The notes: generated by a model from the sequence alone, not told the origin. DNA of 64,000 nt from Alphaproteobacteria bacterium (GCA_024742485.1 JANSYK010000002.1:1240001-1304000), one strand, 5' to 3'. Positions 36,691-45,654 are shown, counted from the stretch's first letter. Made by a program: numbers and translations.

Positions 36691-37500
36691 ATGATCGAAG
36701 GTCGCGAAACCACGAACGATGGGAGCCGTTCACCCGATGGCCTGGACCAGTGCGACATTCTCGATGTGAGCGTGGCCTGGCTTGACTGGCCGACGGCGTT
36801 CAAGCGCATCGATGAGGCGCTGGGTGCAAAGGGGCAGACAGTCATCGCCTTTTTGAACGCGAACAACGCCAATATTGCCATGCGTGACCCCAATTTTCGC
36901 GAGGCTCTGTCGGCCTGTACGGTTCTCCCGGACGGGATCGGCGTCGATATTGCTGCAAAGGCGCTTTACGGCAAACCGTTTCCGGCCAATCTCAATGGTA
37001 CGGATTTCATTCCCGCTCTCTTGTCCTATGTCACCCGGCCGCTGAAGGTGGCCCTGCTGGGCGCCCGTCCGGATGTTCTGCATGGGGCGACGGCAGAGTT
37101 CAGGCGGAAACTGCCCTGGCACAATTTCGTTTCCGTTTCCGACGGGTACTTCGACAAGGATGACTGCGAGACGGTTCTGTCGCAGCTTGCCGAGGTGAAA
37201 CCGGACGTGCTGCTGGTGGCAATGGGAAGTCCGACCCAGGAATTGTGGATCCAGCAAAATATCCGGCCGGAGCACGGAAAGGTCGTATTCAGCGTCGGTG
37301 GGCTGTTCGATTTCGTTTCCGAAAACACACCGCGTGCGCCGCAGCTGGTGCGGACATTGCGCAGCGAGTGGATCTATCGATTGTTCCAGGAGCCCCGCAG
37401 AATGTGGCGGCGCTATATCCTCGGCAACCCACTGTTTCTGTACCATGTGCTGCGCTACAAGATGTCTGGCAGTACCAAGGGCCGTGCGGGGGCTGCCTAG
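36691..37500 (+). CDS. WecG/TagA/CpsF-family glycosyltransferase
   Basis: The 269-residue product has the family pattern: FLNANNANIAMRDPNFREAL, then LPDGIGVDIAAKALYGKPFP (about 90-110), then LLVAMGSPTQELWIQQN and a C-terminal LVRTLRSEWIYRLFQEPRRMWRR. Relatives transfer N-acetylmannosamine-type sugars onto a lipid-linked acceptor at the inner membrane. It lies 210 bp after the GT4 gene; that gap shows only an inverted repeat TCAACAG/CTGTTGA (36589-36618). Confidence 0.88.
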   Translation: MIEGRETTNDGSRSPDGLDQCDILDVSVAWLDWPTAFKRIDEALGAKGQTVIAFLNANNANIAMRDPNFREALSACTVLPDGIGVDIAAKALYGKPFPANLNGTDFIPALLSYVTRPLKVALLGARPDVLHGATAEFRRKLPWHNFVSVSDGYFDKDDCETVLSQLAEVKPDVLLVAMGSPTQELWIQQNIRPEHGKVVFSVGGLFDFVSENTPRAPQLVRTLRSEWIYRLFQEPRRMWRRYILGNPLFLYHVLRYKMSGSTKGRAGAA

Positions 37501-37573
37501 GGTCAGGACTCGTGAATGTCATGCAATTCTGTTTGGTCGGAAACGTGACGACGGTGCTGAACGTTGATTTCAT

Positions 37574-37618
37574 TGATGCATTCAGGTTTTACCGATTCCG
37601 TCAGGACTTGAACTGCTC
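37574..37618 (+). repeat. Dispersed 45-bp inverted repeat, copy 2
   Basis: Same start TGATGC and end TGCTC as copy 1 and identical length, with arms ATTCAGGTTTTA and CAGGACTTGAAC, the most decayed pairing of the four. It lies 74 bp after the WecG-like stop in the same orientation and just before the next start codon. Confidence 0.7.
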
Positions 37619-37651
37619 AGCCAGGTACGGAAAGCATCACGGGGACATTTG

Positions 37652-38530
37652 ATGCGCACCGCGGTCATTACGGCATCTTACCTGCAGGATTTCGAGCGCT
37701 GCCGGTTGCTGTGCGACAGCCTCGACCAGCGTTTGCTGGGTGACTGGACGCACTATATTCTGGTGGAATCGCGGGATGTGCGGCAATTTGCTTCTCTGGC
37801 CGGCAGCCGGCGCCATATCATCAACGAACGAGACATTCTGCCGCCCTGGTTGCGGTCCTTTCCCGACCCGTTTTCAATGGGGCGGCGCAGGGTCTGGTTA
37901 AGCCCATTCGCGCCCCCCTTGCGCGGTTGGCACGTTCAACAATTACGCCGACTGGGAATTGGCAGGATGTTGTCGGAGGAGGCACTATTCTCCGCCGATT
38001 CCGATGTGGTGCTGATGCGGGAATTCGACCCGGCTGCGCTCTGGCGCAACAATGATCTCAGCTTGTACCGCAGGGATTCTGCGACAACCGCGGACATGCC
38101 GGATCATGTACGCTGGGCAGAAGCTGCAAACCGCGCTCTGACTGATCTACCGGATACCGGCCCTCCCTATCACGACTACATCAACACCCTGATCGGCTGG
38201 CGTACCGATACGCTCAATGCGATGCTGGATCATATCGAGCAAAAAAACGGTTGCGGCTGGGCGCGGGCCGTTGCTCGCCGCCGCGCAATCTCCGAATGCA
38301 CCCTCTACGGCACCTATGTCGACAGGGTGCTTGCCGGGGCCGGCCATTACCACAGCGACGAAGCCCTTTGTCTGGTGATGTGGACCGGTAAGGCAGGCGA
38401 CCGCACACCGCAGCAGGACCTTGCTGCCTTCATCCGAGGCATGAAGGCCCATCAGGTCGGCATCGGCATTCAGTCCTTCATTGGCTACAATCTGGCCGAC
38501 ATCAGGAAACTGGTCCTGCCGCAATCCTGA
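37652..38530 (+). CDS. DUF6492-like putative glycosyltransferase
   Basis: A 292-residue protein. It opens RTAVITASYLQDFERCRLLC, like a GT-A fold, and has a DSDVVL segment (about 115-120) in the position of a DxD metal motif and a Trp-rich middle. It resembles uncharacterised DUF6492-type proteins of polysaccharide loci. ATG 37652 is chosen over the TTG at 37649. The donor and acceptor are unknown. The gene is flanked on both sides by the dispersed repeat. Confidence 0.6.
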   Translation: MRTAVITASYLQDFERCRLLCDSLDQRLLGDWTHYILVESRDVRQFASLAGSRRHIINERDILPPWLRSFPDPFSMGRRRVWLSPFAPPLRGWHVQQLRRLGIGRMLSEEALFSADSDVVLMREFDPAALWRNNDLSLYRRDSATTADMPDHVRWAEAANRALTDLPDTGPPYHDYINTLIGWRTDTLNAMLDHIEQKNGCGWARAVARRRAISECTLYGTYVDRVLAGAGHYHSDEALCLVMWTGKAGDRTPQQDLAAFIRGMKAHQVGIGIQSFIGYNLADIRKLVLPQS

Positions 38531-38555
38531 TCGTCCGCGGGATAGCCATTTTCCT

Positions 38556-38599
38556 GAGCAAGCAGGTTTTGCCGGGCTCGGCAAAACCCTAATGCATCA
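38556..38599 (-). repeat. Dispersed inverted repeat, copy 4
   Basis: Read on the minus strand it has TGATGC at its start and TGCTC at its end, like the others, and is one base shorter. The inner arms are a perfect 10-bp inverted repeat, GGTTTTGCCG/CGGCAAAACC. It lies about 52 bp 3' of ppk2 in ppk2 orientation, between two convergent genes. Confidence 0.65.
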
Positions 38600-38651
38600 G
38601 CGAATTCAACAACCGGTACCGTTCTCACGTTACTGACAAACAGGAAACGGT

Positions 38652-39641
38652 TCAGCTCGGCGGGTTCCGCCGAAGTTCCGGATGGAGACTCTTACCCAAA
38701 ATATGCTGGCTGTTGTTGACCACATGCGCGCTGGCCCCGACGATCAGCGGATCCGGATAACCGACGACTTTTTCGTTGGCCCCCGAATAAGGCAGTGAAG
38801 TCAGAAAATGCTTCATGCAGTTCAGGCGCGCCCGTTTCTTGTCATTGGACTTGATGATGGTCCATGGGGCATCGGCGGTGTCAGTGTAAAAGAACATCGC
38901 CTCCTTGGCTTCCGTGTAGTCTTCCCATTTGTCGAGGGATTGCCGGTCAATGGGTGACAGTTTCCACCGTTTCAGCGGCTCGTGTTCGCGTGACTTGAAG
39001 CGGCGGATCTGCTCCTTACGCGTAACGGAAAACCAGTATTTGAACAGCAATATACCACTGCGTGTCAGCATGCGCTCAAATTCGGGTGTCTGGCGCATGA
39101 ACTCCAGATATTCGCTGGGATCGCAAAATCCCATCACCCGCTCCACTCCGGCCCGGTTGTACCAGGAGCGGTCAAAAAGGACCATTTCTCCGGCGGAGGG
39201 TAGATGTTGGACATAGCGCTGAAAGAACCACTGTGTCCGTTCCTTGTCGGTTGGCTTGTCAAGTGCGACAACGCGGGTCGAGCGAGGGTTCAAATGTTCT
39301 GTGAAACGTTTGATCGTCCCGCCTTTGCCGGCTGCGTCGCGACCTTCGAAGAGAAGGACGACTTTGCTTCCGGTCGACTTGACCCAATCCTGAACCTTCA
39401 GCAGCTCAACCTGCAATTCGGCTTTGTGATTTTCATATTGCCGCCGGCTGAGTTTCTTACGGTACGGGTATTCACCAGTTTCAAACAGCTTGCGGATGGC
39501 ACCCGTGTCGTGTCTCAGCGCTGACAGATCACGTGGTTCTTTTTTTGGCTTGAGCGGCGGCGCGTCGGGCATGCCAACAGGCTCTGCAACGGCTTCGGCT
39601 GCCGAGTCCTGAAGTGGTGCATTTTCAGGATGTTCATTCAT
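38652..39641 (-). CDS. ppk2: Polyphosphate kinase 2
   Basis: A 329-residue PPK2-family kinase. It has Walker A EGRDAAGKGG (about 99-108), Walker B-type VLFDRSWYNRAG (about 154-165) and the lid region. PPK2 enzymes transfer phosphate between polyphosphate and nucleotides; a single-domain form like this usually makes GTP or ATP from polyphosphate. The first ~35 residues are Pro/Ala/Glu-rich and probably disordered. It is placed inside a polysaccharide locus, with dispersed repeats on both sides. A metabolic link to the neighbours is not evident. Confidence 0.92.
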   Translation of the reverse strand: MNEHPENAPLQDSAAEAVAEPVGMPDAPPLKPKKEPRDLSALRHDTGAIRKLFETGEYPYRKKLSRRQYENHKAELQVELLKVQDWVKSTGSKVVLLFEGRDAAGKGGTIKRFTEHLNPRSTRVVALDKPTDKERTQWFFQRYVQHLPSAGEMVLFDRSWYNRAGVERVMGFCDPSEYLEFMRQTPEFERMLTRSGILLFKYWFSVTRKEQIRRFKSREHEPLKRWKLSPIDRQSLDKWEDYTEAKEAMFFYTDTADAPWTIIKSNDKKRARLNCMKHFLTSLPYSGANEKVVGYPDPLIVGASAHVVNNSQHILGKSLHPELRRNPPS

Positions 39642-39755
39642 AAGGACCCCTCCTTTACTGTACGGAATGGTCCATCATAGGGGAGGCCGACCCGGTTCGC
39701 GTTGACCTGAGTCAAGAAACCGATTGGCTATTTCGGGCGTAAAGGTGCCGACCTG

Positions 39756-39800
39756 GAGCAATTCAGGTTTTGACGGAAACGGCAAATCCTGAATGCATCA
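39756..39800 (-). repeat. Dispersed 45-bp inverted repeat, copy 3
   Basis: On the minus strand: TGATGC, arms ATTCAGGATTTG and CAAAACCTGAAT (one mismatch), TGCTC. It starts only about 12 bp after the stop of the flippase-like gene and shares its orientation. It also lies upstream of ppk2. Confidence 0.75.
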
Positions 39801-39812
39801 ACGGTTTTGACC

Positions 39813-41042
39813 CTAGATGACGCGTCGCATCTTGCCGCGCAGTGCGGGATAGGTGAGGAGCAGGGAGAGGAGGTACAGGAGCAGAAAGACACCGTTGAGT
39901 GGCGGCGTCCAGGCGCTGACGGAGCTGTAGGCAGCAAGAAGCGCCGCAAGCATCGCCGCCTTGGCAAGGCCGATAATCGCAAGGTTGATGGTTCGGATGA
40001 AGGTTCGGCCGGTCGCGTAGAGCAGTTCCGAATGATATTCGATCAGATTTCGGAGCGCCGGCACCGCTGCGACGAAAATCAAAAGGGGAGCGGCCGTCGA
40101 GACGTTTTCGCCCAGCGCAGTGGGATAAATGGTCAGAAATCCGGCAAAAAACAACAAGGCCACGGTTGAAACGGCTGCAATACCCGTTTCGATCAACACC
40201 CGCATTCGCACGGAGCCGATGGCATCTCCGGATCGCATGATCATTTGAACCAGAAGCATGTTGAACGAACGAATGGGCAGGGCCGTCAGATCAACAAGAC
40301 GCATGATGATGGCATACAGGCCGGCGGCGACGGGGCCGCCGATTGCCAGAACCAGCAATTTGTCGAGTTCCGACTGCAGATAGAAAAGGATTTCGGCGCC
40401 GGCAACGGCCACGCTGTCACGCCAGCGCCTTAGATAGAGCGCTGGATGCCAGCGAAGCGCATATTTGGGATAGAAACCAATGATGCCGATCATCAGGACG
40501 ATGCCGTTTGCCGCTAGATAGTACCACGCCCAAACATCAAGGCTCGAATGACCCAGCAACGAAAAGCTGATGGCCGCCGATGCGCGTATCGCTGACCCGA
40601 TGATGACCAACAGTGCTGCGCGGCCGAACCGCCCCAACCCGTTCGACACGATCATGACCATCTCGACGGAACGCCACAGGAGTGTTTCAGTGATGATGAT
40701 CAATGCAAAGACGCCGCTTCCCATGTCGGTTGCAAAAACCAGGAAATAGGCGATGGCTGAGGCGGCGAAGGCCAAGGGTAGCGATAACAGCAGCGCTGCC
40801 AGGTACCCGGCCGTATAGGTCCCGATCAGCCGGTGCTTCACGGTGGCGATGCGGTAGAGAGGAGAGGAAAATCCCAGTGCCGTGATGCGGGATATGACGA
40901 TCCCGGTTGCGGACGCCGTTGCAAACAATCCGAAATCAGCCAGCGACAGCGCATTCGCGATGGCAACGAAATAGGCCAGTGAGATGATCAGGCGTCCGGC
41001 GGAACCGCTGAGCGCCCAGACATAGCCGCGAAGAACACCCAT
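39813..41042 (-). CDS. Polysaccharide flippase-like membrane protein (MOP/Wzx type)
   Basis: About 409 residues with roughly twelve hydrophobic segments and few charged loops, as in O-unit and EPS flippases of the MOP superfamily. It would move lipid-linked repeat units across the inner membrane. The reading frame is open to 41150, but ATG 41042 (MGVLRGYVWALSG) is the likelier start because the extra 36 residues are hydrophilic and unlike the family. It is divergent from the Wzz-like gene. Confidence 0.75.
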   Translation of the reverse strand: MGVLRGYVWALSGSAGRLIISLAYFVAIANALSLADFGLFATASATGIVISRITALGFSSPLYRIATVKHRLIGTYTAGYLAALLLSLPLAFAASAIAYFLVFATDMGSGVFALIIITETLLWRSVEMVMIVSNGLGRFGRAALLVIIGSAIRASAAISFSLLGHSSLDVWAWYYLAANGIVLMIGIIGFYPKYALRWHPALYLRRWRDSVAVAGAEILFYLQSELDKLLVLAIGGPVAAGLYAIIMRLVDLTALPIRSFNMLLVQMIMRSGDAIGSVRMRVLIETGIAAVSTVALLFFAGFLTIYPTALGENVSTAAPLLIFVAAVPALRNLIEYHSELLYATGRTFIRTINLAIIGLAKAAMLAALLAAYSSVSAWTPPLNGVFLLLYLLSLLLTYPALRGKMRRVI

Positions 41043-41269
41043 GTGCGGCGCAAGGAATTCTAGCCAGGATCGTGGCACACCGTCCCACCTACAAAAAAGC
41101 GCTGTCGGATGCGCATCTCTCACGACAATCGCGGTTTGGTTGCAGGCCAACTGGATACAGCAAATGTCTTAACGCGCGGTTCCGTTTTGCCGCCGATAGC
41201 CCGACAGGGGTTGGAAAGGCTTCTGTTGCAGGTCCTTTCGCCTTGTTTACGAATTGTTTTCCATAACTC

Positions 41270-41284
41270 TTTAGGGTGCGTTAA
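41270..41284 (+). promoter_or_regulatory. CtrA-like box upstream of the Wzz-like gene
   Basis: TTTA, GGGTGCG, TTAA: one base off the CtrA full-site pattern, 45 bp before the start codon. A single imperfect match in an AT-rich gap may be chance. Confidence 0.3.
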
Positions 41285-41328
41285 TTATAGGCTTGGCAAT
41301 TGCCTGTCACAGTCTTTGGAAGGTTGAG

Positions 41329-43272
41329 ATGTTCGATCCGGAAACGGAAAAATATGGTGCCAAACGCCGCTCCCTGCTGAGTTACCGTAAGAGGCGGACC
41401 GGCGGAACGGACGCTCTGGATGTTTCCGGTCGGCCGATGCCCGATATGACCCGGAAATTCGAAGCGGCGCTGGCCGGCGACAATCAATTCGAACAATTGC
41501 CTGGCACGGAGGATGACGCATCCACCGCGACTGATCATCTGGGCGGTGCAGGCGCCGGATACGCAACAGTCGACGCACGGCCTGCCAACGGTGAAAAGCC
41601 GTTGATCGATCCGCACATCCTCGTTGCAACGGCGTGGCGATTCCGTTCTTTTGTCGCCTTCACCACGGTCCTGGGCGCCGCCGTTGGCGTGATGGTTGCC
41701 CTCTCGACGCCCCATCTCTATGAGGCGGAAAGCCAATTCGTCCTTGACCCGCGCGAACTGCGCCTGACCGATACGGACTTCCTTCCACAATCCTATTCAT
41801 CCGATTCCACGCTGGCGCTTGTCGACAGTCAGGTGGCCATCGTCGATTCAAGCCCTGTCCTTCAAGCGGTAGTGAATGATCTGAACCTGGCGGATGATCC
41901 GGAGTTCAATGGCAATGCAACCGGCGGTTTTGGCAGCGCAATTGCTATCCTGCGCGATTTGCTGACAGGCAGCAGTGATGGCGCGAGTGACAGGAATTAT
42001 CTGGCGGTTCAAGCGCTGTCACGCGCCGTGAGCGCCTCCCGTGGGGAGCGTACATTCATCGTCTATGTCTCGGCTGAGACAGAAGATCCGGTCAAATCGG
42101 CACAAATCGCCAACACGGTGGTCGATGAATACATCAAGAAACAGCAGGAATCGCAGTCCGCGCTCTTTGAGCGAACGGCCGCTTCCCTGAACACGCAACT
42201 CGATGAATTGCGCCGGGACGTTGAAACAGCCGAGCGCCGGGTCGAGCAGTATCGCGCTGAAAATGATCTGGTGAATGCCGGTGGCAATCTGATCAGTGAC
42301 ACACAATTGCTTGAGCTCAACCAGCAACTGGCCCAGGTGCGTGCCCAAAAGGTTGAGATACAGGTGCGGGCCGAGACAGCACGCCAACTGAATGTGGATG
42401 CGCTGCTGTCGGGTACAGCACCGGAGATTCTGCAATCGTCGACCATTGGCGAATTGCGTGCCGAATATGCCGGCGCCAAGCGGTCCTTTGACGCGCTGGC
42501 AACCAGCCTGGGTCCGCGGCATCCCTCACGTATCGCAGCCGAACAGGCGCTGGCGACCGCGCGCTCCGAGATCAGCAACGAGTTGAGGCGGATCGTGGAA
42601 GCCACACAAACGGAGTTGAAACGCATCATTCAGTCCGAACAGCAGCTCTCCTCCGACCTGGCTGTCCTGAAATCCCGGCAGGCAACGACGTCGACAGATC
42701 TTGTTCGATTGCGGGAACTGGAACGAGAAGCCGCGGCCACATCGCAGATTTACCAGTCCTTCCTCAGACGCGCCCGGGAGACAAGTGAGCAGCAGAATCT
42801 GAACACCAGCAACATCCGCGTCATTTCCGAGGCGACTCCACCAATCAATCCGTCAGGACCATCCCGCAAGGTAATTGCCACGGTCGGGACGCTGATCGGA
42901 TTTCTGGTCGGACTGGGCATCGCCATGCTGATAGGCGCTTACAGAAGTGTCCGCCAGAACACCGGCGATCTCTTTCGAGAGGAAACAGTTTCCTTGCCCG
43001 AGCAAAACGAACCGGTTGAACCGGAAACGTATGAAACGGACGAACCGCTGCCTGCGCAGACCATGGCAGCAGTGTCGGGCGACTGGGATCAGCCTGACAA
43101 TGACGGCTGGTATGACGAAGACGATGATTGGCCCGACGACAATGAAGGTTGGGCCGACGATCCGGATCGCGAAGCTGATGACATTCGTGCGCAAATCAGC
43201 GAGATGCGCGATATGGTCGAACGGCTCCGCGACGCCCGCAGATCCGCGCGTGAAACCGCGCGGCGAGCCTGA
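41329..43272 (+). CDS. Wzz/GumC-type polysaccharide chain-length protein
   Basis: A 647-residue protein with a cytoplasmic N-terminus (~100 residues), TM1 at about 106-126, a long periplasmic coiled-coil domain (about 130-510, including a GNLISDTQLLELNQQLAQVR-like segment) and TM2 at about 517-536. No Walker motifs follow, so no tyrosine kinase domain is fused. Instead the ~108-residue cytoplasmic tail is acidic and Asp/Trp-rich (three W-containing D/E blocks around 590-610) and ends in a basic helix. Start chosen at ATG 41329 after GGAAGG. It works with the flippase in EPS export by inference. Confidence 0.85.
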   Translation: MFDPETEKYGAKRRSLLSYRKRRTGGTDALDVSGRPMPDMTRKFEAALAGDNQFEQLPGTEDDASTATDHLGGAGAGYATVDARPANGEKPLIDPHILVATAWRFRSFVAFTTVLGAAVGVMVALSTPHLYEAESQFVLDPRELRLTDTDFLPQSYSSDSTLALVDSQVAIVDSSPVLQAVVNDLNLADDPEFNGNATGGFGSAIAILRDLLTGSSDGASDRNYLAVQALSRAVSASRGERTFIVYVSAETEDPVKSAQIANTVVDEYIKKQQESQSALFERTAASLNTQLDELRRDVETAERRVEQYRAENDLVNAGGNLISDTQLLELNQQLAQVRAQKVEIQVRAETARQLNVDALLSGTAPEILQSSTIGELRAEYAGAKRSFDALATSLGPRHPSRIAAEQALATARSEISNELRRIVEATQTELKRIIQSEQQLSSDLAVLKSRQATTSTDLVRLRELEREAAATSQIYQSFLRRARETSEQQNLNTSNIRVISEATPPINPSGPSRKVIATVGTLIGFLVGLGIAMLIGAYRSVRQNTGDLFREETVSLPEQNEPVEPETYETDEPLPAQTMAAVSGDWDQPDNDGWYDEDDDWPDDNEGWADDPDREADDIRAQISEMRDMVERLRDARRSARETARRA

Positions 43273-43456
43273 ACCGCCAAACACGCGCACAAAACCTGGC
43301 TGAATCCGGGCTGCGTTTCCAGATGTTGCGAAATCTTTTGAAAAACACCGCATCTGGACCATTTCAATTTTGAAGAATTTGGTCTAACGGCTCTGTGGTG
43401 GATGAGCATCTCTTGCTCTGATGATCCCGCACACAAGAATTGACGGAGCAGCAAAC

Positions 43457-44356
43457 ATGGCCACACGGATTGACGGAAAAGCGGTTGCGGAAGATGTCGT
43501 CGCGACAGCAAGAAAGGCATCGGATGCGCTGAAGGCAGCCGCCGGTGTGACGCCGGGAATTGCTGTCGTCATCGTCGGTGAGGATCCGGCCAGCCAGGTC
43601 TATGTGGCCTCTAAGGGCAGAAAAGCCAAGGAATGTGGCTTTCATTCCGTCCAGCACACTTTGGCGGAAACCACCACGCAAGCTGACTTGCTGCAGGTGG
43701 TGGAGGACCTGAATGCGGACCCGGAAATTCATGGAATACTGGTGCAGTTACCGCTGCCTGATCACATCGACGACAATCAGGTGATCCAGGCGATCAGCCC
43801 GGACAAGGATGTCGACGGTTTTCATGTCATCAATGCCGGGAAGCTTTCGGTCGGTGATGCCAAAAGCGCTTTTGTGCCGTGCACGCCGGCCGGTTCGATG
43901 TTGCTGATCGAAAGGGTGCGCGGAGCGGACCTTTCGGGTCTCAACGCTGTGGTGATCGGACGGTCCAATATCGTCGGCAAGCCGATGGCCAGTCTGTTGC
44001 TGGCAGCCAATGCTACGGTCACGATCAGCCACAGCAGGACATCGGATCTGCCGGCAGTCTGTCGCAATGCCGATATCGTTGTCGCTGCCGTTGGCCAACC
44101 TGAGATGGTCAGGGGCGACTGGATCAAACCCGGCGCGACGGTCATCGATGTCGGCATGAACCGGATTCCGGCCCCCGAACGGGGCGAGGGAAAGAGCCGC
44201 CTTGTCGGTGATGTCGCCTTTGAGGAGTGCGAAGCCGTGGCCGGCGCCATAACGCCCGTCCCCGGTGGTGTCGGACCGATGACCATCGCCATGCTGATGG
44301 CAAACACCGTCGTTTCCGCCTATCGCGCGGCAGGCAGAACACCGCCTGCTTTCTGA
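43457..44356 (+). CDS. folD: Methylenetetrahydrofolate dehydrogenase/cyclohydrolase FolD
   Basis: A 299-residue bifunctional enzyme that interconverts methylene-, methenyl- and formyl-tetrahydrofolate. It has the catalytic segment [13 protein letters not shown] (Lys in place), [27 protein letters not shown] and the Rossmann part [17 protein letters not shown]. The C-terminal [13 protein letters not shown] is diagnostic. Start at ATG 43457 (MATRIDGK). It is a housekeeping gene between the polysaccharide block and the accessory block. Confidence 0.97.
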   Translation: MATRIDGKAVAEDVVATARKASDALKAAAGVTPGIAVVIVGEDPASQVYVASKGRKAKECGFHSVQHTLAETTTQADLLQVVEDLNADPEIHGILVQLPLPDHIDDNQVIQAISPDKDVDGFHVINAGKLSVGDAKSAFVPCTPAGSMLLIERVRGADLSGLNAVVIGRSNIVGKPMASLLLAANATVTISHSRTSDLPAVCRNADIVVAAVGQPEMVRGDWIKPGATVIDVGMNRIPAPERGEGKSRLVGDVAFEECEAVAGAITPVPGGVGPMTIAMLMANTVVSAYRAAGRTPPAF

Positions 44357-44671
44357 CCGCCGGCCTAAGTTTGCAAAATCCGGTTTTGTCATTGTCAGCG
44401 GTGTAATGGACGCCGTTTCATGGCACCGCGGCAAATATCACCCGCTACTCTGGCTGCACTCAGTCTATATATGAAAAGGCATAAGTTTTGCCCCCGCATC
44501 ATCGATGCGTGATCGCCTGGATATTCAATGAACTGTGGGAATTGCCCCACCAAGGTGTAATTTTTACTAATATGTAATATGATTACCAAATTGTAATATT
44601 TTTATTGGTTGTAGTTTACTTATTCAGGCACCAAATCCAGTAAAATTATTGGAAGCAGATTCGGGGTCGGT
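44357..44671. other. AT-rich intergenic region after folD
   Basis: 315 bp without a credible gene. The right half (about 44540-44640) is markedly AT-rich and has repeated TGTAAT/TTGTAATAT words, unlike the GC-rich surroundings. It probably holds the promoter of the acyl-carrier-like gene. The composition shift may mark the left boundary of acquired DNA. Confidence 0.45.
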
Positions 44672-44935
44672 ATGTCCTGCGATGACACTGTTTTTTCGGT
44701 TCAGAGAATTGTTGCCGGCATTCTGGATAAACCGGCTGATCAGATCAATTGTGATATCCCCATTCGCCATATTCGCGGATGGGACAATATTCTCCACATG
44801 ACGCTCATTTTCAGGCTGCAGGATGAAATGGGCCAGCGCCTGACCCATGATCAGGTTGTGGATTGTGTCAGCATACGTGATTTCGCCGATCTGCTCGATC
44901 TTCACACGCATCGGGAATCCGACCGCCGACACTGA
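44672..44935 (+). CDS. Acyl-carrier-like protein lacking the phosphopantetheine serine
   Basis: An 87-residue protein with acyl carrier fold features: helix 1 QRIVAGILDKPADQI, the loop before helix 2 IRGWDNILHMTLIFRLQDEM, and a C-terminal helix VSIRDFADLLDLH. Carrier proteins read WDSL.H..L at the helix 2 start; here it is WDNILHMTL, so the Ser that carries phosphopantetheine is N39. It is therefore either a non-acylated regulator or scaffold or a degenerate copy. No synthase or ligase gene is adjacent. Start at ATG 44672. Confidence 0.65.
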   Translation: MSCDDTVFSVQRIVAGILDKPADQINCDIPIRHIRGWDNILHMTLIFRLQDEMGQRLTHDQVVDCVSIRDFADLLDLHTHRESDRRH

Positions 44936-45156
44936 ACTGTTTTTGATGGGCCGGGCACAATCGGCTGAACGATTCATCCTGTTGTCGTGTCGGCATTGCC
45001 AGTTCCGGGGTCGGGCGATCGATTATCCCCTGTCAACAGGATGCATGCTGGGCGTCTGCTGTGAAGTCTGGTTTGCCGATAGGTCGGCTTCGATTGATCG
45101 GAGTCAAATCCCCATGCTGGTCAGAAGGATAGTGTTGGACGACCGGAGGGTGAGCA

Positions 45157-45654
45157 ATGGCGGCGTCGAACAAATCCGAATTGATGGAAATTACGCAAAA
45201 GGAATTTGAGAAGCTCACGCTTATACTCGACAAGGTAGATGAAAAGTGGAGCTTGATCGGGGATGAGGATGACACGTCGATCAGGGATATTGTCATCCAC
45301 CGTGCTCATTGGATTGACCTGTTTTTGGGTTGGTATGAAGACGGGCAGGCTGGAAAAGAGGTGTTTTTCCCGGCCAAGGGTTACAAATGGAACGATCTGA
45401 AGCGATACAATGCCGACCTGAGATCACGCTGTGCAGATGTGACCTGGACTGATGCAAGGAACAGGCTCAACGCAGCCCACCGGAAGCTGGTGGGTTTCGT
45501 GCAAGACAGGTCGGAACGGGAACTCTATGGCGGCCCGATGAAAGGCGCCAACAACAACTGGACACCAGGACGGTGGGCGGAAGCTGCCGGACCCAGCCAT
45601 TTCAGGTCGGCGGCCAAATATGTACGGTCACGCGTCAAGGATTTTTCCTCATGA
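45157..45654 (+). CDS. ClbS/DfsB-family four-helix protein
   Basis: A 165-residue protein of the DinB-like ClbS/DfsB/IrcA family: SKSELMEITQKEFEKLTLIL-type helix 1 (here NKSELMEITQKEF), IRDIVIHRAHWIDLFLGWYE, a FFPAKGYKWNDLKRYNADL segment and a C-terminal AAKYVRSRVKDF. ClbS hydrolyses colibactin as self-resistance; most family members have no known substrate. No colibactin-like pathway is visible. It converges with and overlaps the downstream methyltransferase gene by six bases. Confidence 0.8.
   Translation: MAASNKSELMEITQKEFEKLTLILDKVDEKWSLIGDEDDTSIRDIVIHRAHWIDLFLGWYEDGQAGKEVFFPAKGYKWNDLKRYNADLRSRCADVTWTDARNRLNAAHRKLVGFVQDRSERELYGGPMKGANNNWTPGRWAEAAGPSHFRSAAKYVRSRVKDFSS

Noticed and set aside
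37574-39800. Repeated peptide-like string (DAFRxCRFRQNLNCS) translated from the dispersed repeats, as if a transposase remnant
   Set aside because: It arises from the inverted-repeat DNA read in one frame; there is no longer conserved protein and no terminal repeats or target duplications of an insertion sequence.
44936-45156. Small cysteine-containing frame between the acyl-carrier-like gene and the ClbS-family gene
   Set aside because: No ribosome site, no family resemblance, and it overlaps the start of the well-supported ClbS-family gene.
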